A stretch of 64,000 bases of DNA from Chitinophaga sancti (lineage in GTDB: Bacteria; Bacteroidota; Bacteroidia; Chitinophagales; Chitinophagaceae): the NCBI RefSeq assembly GCF_034087045.1, contig NZ_CP139247.1, forward strand, positions 1,860,001 to 1,924,000, read 5' to 3'. Positions 8,595-16,263 of the stretch are shown one piece after another. Within the stretch, counting starts at the first letter, position 1; the number at the start of each line of letters is the position of its first letter. The notes beneath the pieces were generated by a model. That model was not told the DNA's origin, searched no databases, and worked only from the letters and a program-made list of their open reading frames with translations. Both the position numbers and the translations under genes were made by a program.

Positions 8595-9335
8595 ATGAAT
8601 AAAAGAGAATTTATTAAGTTAGCCGGCCTTGCCAGCGTTGCTGCTGCTGTGGGCAACCCTGCCGGTATGGTGAGTGCTGCTTCATTGAAAGGGAAAAAAG
8701 ATACGAACGGAAATAGCCCAAAAGCTCCTTTTACTGTGCCTGCCTTGCCTTATGCTTTTGATGCACTGGAACCAAACATCGACAAGATGACAATGGAAAT
8801 CCACCATGATAAGCATCATGGCGGCTATGTGAAAAATCTGAACGACGCTGTAAAAGGTACTAAGTACGAAAGCCTGACGCTGGATGAAATTCTGGCTGCG
8901 GTAAAAGCTGATGATAAAGCCATTCGTAGCAATGGTGGTGGTCACTACAATCACTCTCTGTTCTGGACATTGCTGTCACCTACTAAAACCACTCCATCCG
9001 ATAAACTGAAAGCTGCTGTAACAGCATCTTTTGGCTCATGGGAGAAATTCCAGGATGCATTCAATACTGCTGCAAAAACAGTGTTTGGTTCTGGTTGGGC
9101 GTGGCTCATTGTTACACCAGCTAAAAAGCTGCAGGTGATATCGACACCAAATCAGGATAATCCTTTAATGAAAGGGATTGTGAAGGAAACGGGTACGCCG
9201 GTTCTGGCACTGGATGTATGGGAGCATGCTTATTATCTGAAGTATCATAACGTACGTCCTGATTATATCAATGCTTTCTGGAATGTGATTAACTGGAATG
9301 AAGTGGATAAGTTGTATGCTGCGGCAGTGAAATAA
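8595..9335 (+). CDS. Exported superoxide dismutase, Mn/Fe family
   Basis: 246 residues. The first 30 form an export signal with a Tat-like but single-arginine start (NKREFIKLAGLASVAAAVG) and an ASAA-type cleavage region (MVSAAS). After a low-complexity linker (31-45) comes a complete Fe/Mn SOD: PALPYAFDALEP, metal ligand H70 in MEIHHDKHHGGYV, then GGGHYNHSLFW, GSGWAWLIV and the C-terminal ligands in DVWEHAYYLKYHNVRPDY. GGHYNHSLFW together with QDNP looks closer to manganese forms, but metal choice is not safe from sequence. The location should be periplasm or outer surface, protecting against external superoxide. A terminator follows at 9347. Most bacterial Mn/Fe SODs are cytosolic, so the leader is notable. 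Confidence 0.92.
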   Translation: MNKREFIKLAGLASVAAAVGNPAGMVSAASLKGKKDTNGNSPKAPFTVPALPYAFDALEPNIDKMTMEIHHDKHHGGYVKNLNDAVKGTKYESLTLDEILAAVKADDKAIRSNGGGHYNHSLFWTLLSPTKTTPSDKLKAAVTASFGSWEKFQDAFNTAAKTVFGSGWAWLIVTPAKKLQVISTPNQDNPLMKGIVKETGTPVLALDVWEHAYYLKYHNVRPDYINAFWNVINWNEVDKLYAAAVK

Positions 9336-9346
9336 TTATCCAAATT

Positions 9347-9376
9347 AAAAGGGCTGGCGAAAAGCCAGCCCTTTTA
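9347..9376 (+). terminator. Terminator after superoxide dismutase
   Basis: GGGCTGGC / GCCAGCCC stem with a short GAAAA loop (9351-9371), followed by TTTTAATTT, 15 bp after the SOD stop. Confidence 0.8.
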
Positions 9377-9384
9377 ATTTGTGT

Positions 9385-9429
9385 GCAAACCAAAACGCTC
9401 TTGCCGGAGGCAAGAGCGTTTTGGTTTGC
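9385..9429. terminator. Perfect 21-bp-arm hairpin between convergent genes
   Basis: Left arm 9385-9405, loop GGA 9406-9408, right arm 9409-9429, with no mismatch in 21 bp. It lies between the SOD terminator and the stop of the convergent GT39 gene (9444), and probably stops minus-strand transcription. It belongs to the triloop hairpin set described in the findings. Confidence 0.7.
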
Positions 9430-9443
9430 TATTATTTATTAAT

Positions 9444-11069
9444 TCATTTTCGCTTAAAGAACACAAACCCATTTTTCTCTCCTATCACTTCCAGATTCGG
9501 ATCCTTCCTCCAAGGCTCACTATCTGTAATTCTGCAAATAAAATACGTCGGCTTATCCACCGCCCCTTTCAACAGCCACTCCTGGTTATAATAATTCTTA
9601 TTCGTCGCCGGCAACTTCTTCGTATAAAACAAGTGCGCATAACTATGATAACTCAACACCTGCACATAATCATCCTTCCCCTGAAACGACTCAAAAAACT
9701 CTATCGCCGCTCTCTGTGAAAACGCCTCTATCTTCGGTGTAAAATGTACCACCGTAATCTGTATCGCCCCTATCGTACTCACAAACAACATTACTATCCC
9801 CACCTTCACTTTCTTATTAAACAACAACACAGCACTCACAATCACCAACAACAAATAGACTGCCCCATACGCACTCTCCCACAATGAAAATGATACATCT
9901 GCCTGCAGATTAGCTTTCGCAAACTTGTCTCCAATTGCAGATATCAGCTGTTGCTTATACACACCTACTATCGGCAATAAAGTGATCGCTGTACCTATCA
10001 GCATTCCAATCAACAACATCAGCACAATATTCCATGCGCGCAACACCACTTTCCCTTCTGTAATTCTATATATCTGCCAAGCTGCCAGAAAGCTCAATGG
10101 AAAATAACACAAAGAAGAATAATGCACAATCTTCGTCTCTACAATAGAGAACAGGATCAACACCACCCAAAACAACACCCACATCCATGTTCTGAAATCT
10201 CTCACCTCTGCACCCTGTGCGCCACCATAAATAGACCGATCCTTCTTTCCCCTGAAATAACTGAATAGGAAAATACTCGCAGGGAAACAACCCACCAGCA
10301 ATACAATCCAGTGATAAAAGAAATTCCCCCCATGCCCTGCATCAGGTGTCGTGAGCAAACGGATCTGGTAAGTCACAAACTCATTGATAAACCACCAGCC
10401 ATGAGCCAGCAGTTCATACCCAAACCACAGCGCTGTAGTAATAAAGGCAAACAAAGTGATCAGTGCCAGCTGCGGCAGCTTAATCCCTGTTTTCCCTTTT
10501 TTCACAATCCAGTATACGATGAAAGTGAGCAGACTCACCAGTATAGCTACCGGCCCTTTCGTCAGTACTGCCAATCCCAGTGCAACACCACCCAGGATAG
10601 CAATCCTGTTTGGCTTTGCCGAATAAGGCACGCGAAACACACAGTAAATCGCTAAGAATATGAAATAATTGAAGGTTGGGTCAATAATCCCTGACTTGAA
10701 ATAAAAATGTGGTAACCATGAGCCTGCATATGCCAGTGCCCACCATAGGCCCATCTTTTCATCAGCCAGCTTTTTCCCGATACCAAACAGCGTAACGATA
10801 GTAGCAATGCCAATGATGGCATTAGGAAAACGTGCGGCAAATTCGTTGACACCAAACAGGGCCATGCTGATGGCCTGCATCCAGATAAATAATGGCGGCT
10901 TTTCCCAGAAAGGGGCAAAGTCGATCTGAACCTGAGAGTAGTTATGTGTTACCAGCATCTCCCTTGCTGCCTCCGCAAAGTTGATCTCGTCCCAGTCAAA
11001 CAGGTGCACATGCCCCAGAAAAGGGACGAACAGGATAGCAGCCGCAATGGCGATAAGCAGGTATTTCAT
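9444..11069 (-). CDS. GT39/ArnT-like membrane glycosyltransferase
   Basis: 541 residues with about a dozen hydrophobic helices and a GT-C (PMT_2/ArnT-like) layout. Near the N-terminus is the periplasmic catalytic acidic motif FDWDEINFAEAAREML (D27-E28), followed by FWEKPPLFIWMQA, which is typical of ArnT-type transferases. These enzymes move a sugar from a polyprenyl-phosphate donor to lipid A, protein or another lipid at the outer face of the inner membrane. The acceptor cannot be told from sequence. A PAP2 phosphatase lies 71 bp upstream on the same strand, which fits a polyprenyl-phosphate or lipid A context. Confidence 0.85.
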   Translation of the reverse strand: MKYLLIAIAAAILFVPFLGHVHLFDWDEINFAEAAREMLVTHNYSQVQIDFAPFWEKPPLFIWMQAISMALFGVNEFAARFPNAIIGIATIVTLFGIGKKLADEKMGLWWALAYAGSWLPHFYFKSGIIDPTFNYFIFLAIYCVFRVPYSAKPNRIAILGGVALGLAVLTKGPVAILVSLLTFIVYWIVKKGKTGIKLPQLALITLFAFITTALWFGYELLAHGWWFINEFVTYQIRLLTTPDAGHGGNFFYHWIVLLVGCFPASIFLFSYFRGKKDRSIYGGAQGAEVRDFRTWMWVLFWVVLILFSIVETKIVHYSSLCYFPLSFLAAWQIYRITEGKVVLRAWNIVLMLLIGMLIGTAITLLPIVGVYKQQLISAIGDKFAKANLQADVSFSLWESAYGAVYLLLVIVSAVLLFNKKVKVGIVMLFVSTIGAIQITVVHFTPKIEAFSQRAAIEFFESFQGKDDYVQVLSYHSYAHLFYTKKLPATNKNYYNQEWLLKGAVDKPTYFICRITDSEPWRKDPNLEVIGEKNGFVFFKRK

Positions 11070-11140
11070 TCCGTAATTTAGATTGATCTGTTAAGACTCC
11101 TTTATTCTTCCTGATTAACAAATCAACAAAAATAACTAAA

Positions 11141-11803
11141 TCAACTAAGACCTATAGCCGCTTCGGGAATAATTTCGGCAGGTGTATTCCCTTTTCTTTT
11201 ATCGAATACCATGTAAAGCAGGATGCTGCTGCATGTACCGATAATACTTCCTACATACACATCGATAAAGAAGTGCTGCGCCAGGTAAATTCTGGACCAG
11301 GCAGCACAAAATGCCAGCATAATGAACACCAGTCCCATCAACTTATTACGGCTGATCAGGGAAAGGAAGCAAAACATGGCGAAGGCAGTCGTGGTATGAC
11401 CGGAAGGGAAGCTGCATCCTCCGTGAACGGTTACCCATTTTACGGTATGAATGATGGCTGGATCTTCGAAGTATTTAATAGGTCTGGGAGCGTTGAAGTA
11501 ATGTTTGGCAGTTTGTATCAGGATGGTTACCAGCAGCAGGATACAACCTGCATTGAGGAACATCCGGAATTTACGCAGGGCCAGGATCACCACCAGCATT
11601 ATGGCAAAGGTGATACCGTCGCCGACATAGGTGAGCCAGGACATGACAACGTCTGCCCAGGGAGCGTGAAAGCTGTTGATAGCCAGAAATAATTCTTCAT
11701 GCGTAAAGAAGAAAATTTGTAGGATAGCTCCTGTTACTACCCATAACAGGAATGGCACAAAGAACCATGCGTTCTTGCCGAACAGTGTAACAATCGTTTT
11801 CAA
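11141..11803 (-). CDS. PAP2-family membrane phosphatase
   Basis: 220 residues with about six hydrophobic helices. The three phosphatase motifs are all present: KHYFNAPRP (K-x6-RP), CSFPSGHTTTA (PSGH) and SRIYLAQHFFIDVYVG (SR-x5-H-x3-D). This family removes phosphate from undecaprenyl pyrophosphate, phosphatidate or lipid A at the periplasmic side. Lying upstream of a GT39/ArnT-like transferase on the same strand, it may recycle the polyprenyl carrier or dephosphorylate lipid A. The substrate is inference. Confidence 0.88.
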   Translation of the reverse strand: MKTIVTLFGKNAWFFVPFLLWVVTGAILQIFFFTHEELFLAINSFHAPWADVVMSWLTYVGDGITFAIMLVVILALRKFRMFLNAGCILLLVTILIQTAKHYFNAPRPIKYFEDPAIIHTVKWVTVHGGCSFPSGHTTTAFAMFCFLSLISRNKLMGLVFIMLAFCAAWSRIYLAQHFFIDVYVGSIIGTCSSILLYMVFDKRKGNTPAEIIPEAAIGLS

Positions 11804-11897
11804 TTTTCTTGAATTTTAACGTTGTAGGTATGCTAAGTAGTTGCTCGTTTTTAGTCCTGCGATTGGTCATGACATAGTATCCTCATGACATTTACGG

Positions 11898-11917
11898 GCA
11901 TATGAATTTTCATATGC
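11898..11917. repeat. Short inverted repeat upstream of the PAP2 gene
   Basis: GCATATGAA-TT-TTCATATGC, 9-bp perfect arms, about 95 bp upstream of the PAP2 start in a 172-bp gap. It could be a regulator site. No U-tract follows, so it is not a terminator. Confidence 0.35.
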
Positions 11918-11975
11918 GCATTTCGTCAGCTGGCATTGGATACCTGTAGTTCGCAGGCCAAAATAGTGTAACTAC

Positions 11976-13412
11976 TCAGGTTGTAGGTTTGAGAGTATTT
12001 CTTATAAAGAACTTTTTTATCCTGTTGAAGATCCTCACATAGAATTCTTTATTGAACAGGTTGGAGTCGTTCATGGCTTTCACGATCAGGAACACGGCGA
12101 TGGGGATCAACACGATGTTTGACAACCACATGCCACTCCAGGTAGCCATTACGTCTTTACGGGCCATTTTCTCGCCCGTCATAAAGAATATATTGAAGAT
12201 CACAAAGAATGCAACGGCAAAGATAAGTGGGGTACCCAGGCCACCCTTACGGATGATAGAGCCAAGGGGTGCACCGATCAGGAACATCACGATACAGGAG
12301 AAGGCCAGTGTAAATTTACGCTGCCATTCTACCTTGTGCAGGATCAGGGTATTGTGTTTATCCTGGAATTCCTTGGCAGGGCCTTCCAGGTTACTCTGAC
12401 CATCACGAACACTTTGTTCTGTTCTCTCGAATACAAAACGACGGGCATCTTCAGGCACCAGGTCCTTGAAGTTCTTTGTTTTGATAGGAGGGGCGGTCGC
12501 CAGCCAACCGGTATCTTTCCATTGTCCGAACGGATAGCGGCTGGTAATATATACATTCACAGTACGGGTAAAGACTTTTTCCTGTTCCTTCAGTGAATCG
12601 ATGGCTTTATCCAGTTGTCTCACATTCAGCATTTGCTGGTTAGAGGCGAAGAGGCCCATATCCAGGCGGCTAAAAGCAAAAGAGCTCAGGTCAAATGCTT
12701 TTTTATACTGGCTGAAGCCCAGTCTGATCAGGTCACCTGGCTGGTTGAAGTTGCGGTTGCCGCGTTCTTCATAGCGCCAGCCGTTTTCCAGGATAAAGTA
12801 TAAGAAGCGTTTGTCGTTAGACAGTACCATTTCGCCTTTTTTGGCAAGGATCAGTTTGTCGCCGCCACCTGGGCTATGGTCGATGATCATGACCTGGTGG
12901 ATAGTTTTGTTATCCTTTTCCTTGTTGGCTACTTTGATGGTATAGTCCGGAATATCTGTATAGAACACGCCAGCCTTGATATTGAAGGCGGGTTTGGAGT
13001 TTGTAATATCGTAGAGGAGTGATTTGGCGCGGAGGTTTGCCACCGGCATCACATAGTTGTTAAAGAGGAAAGCCAGCACAGCGATGATGGAACAGCAGTA
13101 CAGTACGGGGCGCATGAAGCGCAGCAGGGAGATACCAGACGATTTGATGGCAACGAGTTCAAAGCTTTCGCCCAGGTTACCGAAGGTCATGATAGAAGAC
13201 AGGAGTACTGCCAGCGGGAGTGCCAGGGATACCAGGTTAGCACTGGTATAAGTGATCAGTTCGATAATCACAGGTGTATCCAGTCCCTTTCCCACCAGGT
13301 CATCAATGTATTTCCAGAGGAATTGCATGATGAGCACGAACAAGGTGACAAAGAAGGTAGCCACGAAGGGGCCCAGAAAGGTCTTTATGATTAGCTTATC
13401 CAGTTTTTTCAC
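11976..13412 (-). CDS. LptF/LptG-family permease (LPS export)
   Basis: 478 residues from a GTG start that reads VKKLDKLIIKTFLGPFVATF, the usual N-terminus of this family in Bacteroidota (normally MKKLDKLI). Three N-terminal membrane helices precede a periplasmic beta-jellyroll (about 140-375), and three C-terminal helices include FSCIVMFLIGAPLGSIIRKGG and a FNIFFMTGEKMA stretch. The protein pairs with a second permease and the LptB ATPase, encoded elsewhere, to pull LPS from the inner membrane. The frame stays open to an ATG at 13577, but the minus-strand -7 box TAAATTTG (13566-13573) lies downstream of that codon, so 13412 is chosen. This leaves a leader of about 150 bases. Confidence 0.88.
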   Translation of the reverse strand: MKKLDKLIIKTFLGPFVATFFVTLFVLIMQFLWKYIDDLVGKGLDTPVIIELITYTSANLVSLALPLAVLLSSIMTFGNLGESFELVAIKSSGISLLRFMRPVLYCCSIIAVLAFLFNNYVMPVANLRAKSLLYDITNSKPAFNIKAGVFYTDIPDYTIKVANKEKDNKTIHQVMIIDHSPGGGDKLILAKKGEMVLSNDKRFLYFILENGWRYEERGNRNFNQPGDLIRLGFSQYKKAFDLSSFAFSRLDMGLFASNQQMLNVRQLDKAIDSLKEQEKVFTRTVNVYITSRYPFGQWKDTGWLATAPPIKTKNFKDLVPEDARRFVFERTEQSVRDGQSNLEGPAKEFQDKHNTLILHKVEWQRKFTLAFSCIVMFLIGAPLGSIIRKGGLGTPLIFAVAFFVIFNIFFMTGEKMARKDVMATWSGMWLSNIVLIPIAVFLIVKAMNDSNLFNKEFYVRIFNRIKKFFIRNTLKPTT

Positions 13413-13565
13413 TCCTGCTCTAACGTTAAGGTGCTGTTTATTAGTATTATTCTTTGGTTTATGCCTGTGCAGAAAAAAGGCATAAAAAACCTTTTCCCTG
13501 CTAAAATGACCGCTGTCTGTGTTGTTGCAATTGCATATAACTGTAAAGCGGGCATTTAGAATGGG

Positions 13566-13573
13566 CAAATTTA
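13566..13573 (-). promoter_or_regulatory. -7 box for the lptF/G-like gene
   Basis: TAAATTTG on the minus strand matches TAnnTTTG and rules out the ATG at 13577 as a start. No clear -33 partner was found. Confidence 0.45.
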
Positions 13574-13623
13574 ACATGATTTCCGATAGTCACGAATATC
13601 GGCGTTTAAAATAAGGTTAAATT

Positions 13624-13631
13624 TATCTTTG
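13624..13631 (+). promoter_or_regulatory. -7 box for the gene at 13637
   Basis: TATCTTTG ends 5 bp before the ATG at 13637, so the message is probably leaderless. The -33 element is not clear. Confidence 0.55.
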
Positions 13632-13636
13632 CACCT

Positions 13637-14239
13637 ATGAACAAAGTAATCCTTACTGTTGAGGAACAGGCACTTGTGGCAAATCCTGACTGGATTTATC
13701 TGAAAAATAACATTTTGCAAAAGGTGATGAGCCTGCTGGGCGACCTGCATGTTGCCTTACAGGCAGCACTTCCCCTGCAGGAAATGTCGTTTCCTGGAGA
13801 TGGAGGCGGTAAACTGAGCAAGGGAGAACGTTACAAAGATTTGCCTTATATCATGCTGGATTATCCACGCTACTTCAACCGTGAGGATATTTTTGCATTC
13901 CGGACCATGTTCTGGTGGGGACATTATTTTATCGCCACGCTGCATCTCGGCGGGGAGTTGAAACAGCGGTATTCTCAGACAATCATCGATGGCTGGCAGG
14001 CACTATCTGCTGCCCGGTTTCAGATCTATGTAAGAGAGGACGATCCCTGGCATCATGATTTTGAGAACGGGAATTTCATTTCTATATCAGCTTTGCCGGC
14101 ATCGGAATTTGAAATGCTTATACACCGGCTTCCATTTATTAAGATCGCAAAGCCCTGGCCATTGGAGAGCTGGGAAGGACTAATACCTGGCGTAGTGGAC
14201 GATTATACACTACTATTACAGTTATTGTGCGGCTTTTGA
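13637..14239 (+). CDS. Conserved-looking protein of unknown function
   Basis: 200 residues, soluble, without signal peptide or membrane helix, and not recognised as a known family. It is rich in aromatic residues, with clusters such as TMFWWGHYFIATLHLGGEL and REDDPWHHDFENGN. It has a proline-tryptophan-rich end, KIAKPWPLESWEGL, and a hydrophobic C-terminus YTLLLQLLCGF. It is divergent from the LptF/G-like gene and convergent with a START-like gene whose stop lies 11 bp away. The strong -7 box next to the ATG and normal codon use support a real gene. No function can be assigned. Confidence 0.7.
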   Translation: MNKVILTVEEQALVANPDWIYLKNNILQKVMSLLGDLHVALQAALPLQEMSFPGDGGGKLSKGERYKDLPYIMLDYPRYFNREDIFAFRTMFWWGHYFIATLHLGGELKQRYSQTIIDGWQALSAARFQIYVREDDPWHHDFENGNFISISALPASEFEMLIHRLPFIKIAKPWPLESWEGLIPGVVDDYTLLLQLLCGF

Positions 14240-14250
14240 AACGGTTGGTG

Positions 14251-14631
14251 TTAGTTGCCAATACGGTGGAATAGGTCTTTTACCTGGTAATCCCATAGTT
14301 GGCTTTGGTCAGCTATTTCTTTTTTCTCTGCAAAATCCCTTACAATCAGGATTGTCTCGTTAGTTACTTCAGAAATGGTAATGCGAAATTCAAAGAATTC
14401 TTCTTTGGGCGCATGTTTCCAATGTAAACGAATAAACTCATCTTCTTCCTGTTCCAGTACCTCCGCTTCTTCAACAGATCCATTCCAGGAGAAGGAAAAT
14501 ACGTTGTCCCTGTAATCTACTTTATCCGCAAACCACTCCTGTAATCCAGCAGGTGTAGATAGGAATTCATATAAGATACTGGGTGAGCACCGTACGGGGT
14601 ATTCCAACTCATATTGCACTTTCTTAGACAT
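14251..14631 (-). CDS. START-like domain protein (SRPBCC fold)
   Basis: 126 residues forming one START-like/AHSA1-like alpha-beta barrel. It opens with YELEYPVRCSPSILYEFLSTPAGLQEWFAD, then FSFSWNGSVEEAEVL and FIRLHWKHA, and ends in the long C-terminal helix region SQLWDYQVKDLFHRIG. This small form is common in Bacteroidota. The fold binds hydrophobic ligands or proteins, but no ligand is known. It lies upstream of, and divergent from, rpoD. Confidence 0.8.
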   Translation of the reverse strand: MSKKVQYELEYPVRCSPSILYEFLSTPAGLQEWFADKVDYRDNVFSFSWNGSVEEAEVLEQEEDEFIRLHWKHAPKEEFFEFRITISEVTNETILIVRDFAEKKEIADQSQLWDYQVKDLFHRIGN

Positions 14632-14994
14632 CGCTCAAAGTAATTAGTAAATCAATATCATCTGGCTGCAATTATAGAAAAATATTTATTCTGTCAAAAT
14701 TATTTTGCGTTTTTTTTTAATAATTGCCCAAATCTTTTTACACTTTATAAATAACAATTCTATTATGAAAATTAACGATACATTAGCATTTCGCAGCACT
14801 TCTTTCACAGCAATTTACTGTCAGATGAGCATTTCAGCCATCTAATATGTACGTTGTGAATGGTGAAACGTTTTTGCTTAAAAATGATTCAACAAGTAAC
14901 AATTTATTTTGGCTACTATCTAAAAAAACTTATTTTTGTCTGGCATTCATCAAAAAGGTAACGTTTTTTTCACCTGTAACTGTTCCGAGTCTTT
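14632..14994. other. AT-rich region upstream of rpoD
   Basis: 363 bp of very AT-rich DNA between the START-like gene and rpoD. It holds the rpoD promoter at its right end. A possible 26-codon frame (14765-14845) shows no other support. Confidence 0.5.
14909..14938 (+). promoter_or_regulatory. rpoD promoter
   Basis: TTG at 14909-14911, 19-bp spacer, TATTTTTG at 14931-14938. This is an exact match to the Bacteroidota -33/-7 layout, about 50 bp upstream of rpoD. Confidence 0.7.
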
Positions 14995-15870
14995 ATGTCA
15001 ATGCGCCAACTCAAAATCACTAAGTCCATCACTAACCGTGAGTCCCAATCACTGGAAAAATACTTACAGGAAATTGGGAAAGTAGACTTAATCACGCCGG
15101 AGGAAGAAGTGAACCTGGCTATCCGCATTAAGCAAGGAGATCAGAGAGCACTGGAAAAGCTTACAAAGGCTAACCTGCGCTTCGTGGTATCTGTTGCCAA
15201 GCAATATCAGAACCAGGGTTTATCTCTCAGTGATCTGATTAATGAGGGCAACCTCGGTCTTATTAAGGCTGCACAGCGTTTCGATGAAACACGTGGTTTT
15301 AAATTTATTTCTTATGCCGTATGGTGGATTCGTCAATCTATCCTGCAGGCATTGGCAGAACAAAGCCGCATCGTTCGTTTGCCGCTTAATAAGGTAGGTC
15401 TGAGCAATAAGATCAGCAAAGCATACTCTCAACTCGAACAGGAATTTGAAAGAGAACCTTCACCAGACGAACTGGCTACTATTCTCGAAATCAATACGGA
15501 AGAAGTTGAAGCCACTTTAGGTGTTGCAGCACGTCACGTATCTATGGATGCGCCTTTCATCGACGGAGAAGACAATTCCCTGCTGGATGTACTGGCAAAT
15601 CCAAATGCAAGCAGCGCAGATGAGGAACTGGATCACCACGATTCACTGCGTCGCGAAATAGAACGTTCTTTATCTACACTCACAGATCGTCAGAAAGATG
15701 TAATTATGCTATACTTTGGTATCGCAGTAGAACATCCGATGTCTCTGGAAGATATAGGGGAGAAGTTCGGTCTCACCCGCGAAAGGGTTCGCCAGATCAA
15801 AGATAAGGCGATCACCAAGCTGAGAACTACCAGCCGCAGCAAACTGCTGAGGAACTACCTGGGCAACTAA
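14995..15870 (+). CDS. rpoD: Primary sigma factor RpoD (sigma-70, short Bacteroidota form)
   Basis: 291 residues, the length usual for Bacteroidota, without region 1.1. Region 1.2 is at [25 protein letters not shown] positions 18-38. Region 2 contains [20 protein letters not shown], the core-binding [19 protein letters not shown], and the melting/-10 helix [20 protein letters not shown]. Region 3 follows, then region 4 with [20 protein letters not shown] and [11 protein letters not shown]. It directs housekeeping transcription from TTG/TAnnTTTG promoters such as those seen in this window. A second ATG two codons in (15001, [10 protein letters not shown]) is the more common family start, so the true start may be 15001. 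Confidence 0.97.
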   Translation: MSMRQLKITKSITNRESQSLEKYLQEIGKVDLITPEEEVNLAIRIKQGDQRALEKLTKANLRFVVSVAKQYQNQGLSLSDLINEGNLGLIKAAQRFDETRGFKFISYAVWWIRQSILQALAEQSRIVRLPLNKVGLSNKISKAYSQLEQEFEREPSPDELATILEINTEEVEATLGVAARHVSMDAPFIDGEDNSLLDVLANPNASSADEELDHHDSLRREIERSLSTLTDRQKDVIMLYFGIAVEHPMSLEDIGEKFGLTRERVRQIKDKAITKLRTTSRSKLLRNYLGN

Positions 15871-15895
15871 GTATAGATTTACGTTCATCATATTG

Positions 15896-15932
15896 AAAAA
15901 GGATAATACCGGTTGGTATTATCCTTTTTTTA
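15896..15932 (+). terminator. rpoD terminator
   Basis: AAAAAGGATAATACC / GGTATTATCCTTTTT with a GGTT loop, followed by further T residues, 26 bp after the rpoD stop. The arms are 15 bp and perfect. Confidence 0.9.
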
Positions 15933-15983
15933 TTTCAGGCCGATATCGTTCGGCTTCGCTACTTCCTTAGCACTCTCAGGGAG

Positions 15984-16038
15984 ATAAGCCGCCTATAAGC
16001 CGCCCATAACCCGCCTATAACCCGCCTATAACCCGCAT
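15984..16038. repeat. 11-bp tandem repeat array (five copies) with inverted partner
   Basis: Five contiguous 11-mers: ATAAGCCGCCT, ATAAGCCGCCC, ATAACCCGCCT twice, ATAACCCGCAT. Just after them, AGGCGGGTTAT (16047-16057) is the exact reverse complement of the middle units. CGGCTTATGGGCG (16061-16073) mirrors the first two units, so the whole block can fold on itself. It lies in the 393-bp gap between the rpoD terminator and ffh. The rest of the gap shows no gene. Confidence 0.85.
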
Positions 16039-16211
16039 TTATAAAGAGGCGGGTTATCTACGGCTTATGGGCGATTTACCTATGGGTTATTGTTATAATC
16101 GGGGCGAAGAACCCCTTTCTATTCCTCACCGGGGGCTACCTGGCCGGATAATCCTGTTTTGCCGAAGGCGGGAGGGGGATTATTAGATATTTCTTTTCGC
16201 TACCTTTTTAT

Positions 16212-16219
16212 TATTTTTG
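16212..16219 (+). promoter_or_regulatory. -7 box of the ffh promoter
   Basis: TATTTTTG, 44 bp upstream of the ffh ATG at 16264. It lies inside a longer in-frame extension (from 16159), so the start of ffh is downstream of it. No clean TTG at the -33 position. Confidence 0.5.
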
Positions 16220-16263
16220 CAACCCTTAAGCTATTTCCCGGCTTAATTAAAAATAGGTTTCTG

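Noticed and set aside
14765..14845. 26-codon frame starting MKINDTLAFRS upstream of rpoD
   Set aside because: No promoter box, no recognisable feature, and too short in AT-rich DNA to separate from chance.
15984..16038. Tandem repeats considered as a CRISPR array
   Set aside because: Units are 11 bp and contiguous with no spacers, and no cas genes are present.
16159..16263. N-terminal extension of ffh by 35 codons
   Set aside because: The extension runs over a TATTTTTG promoter box and has no similarity to SRP54, whose usual start is at 16264.
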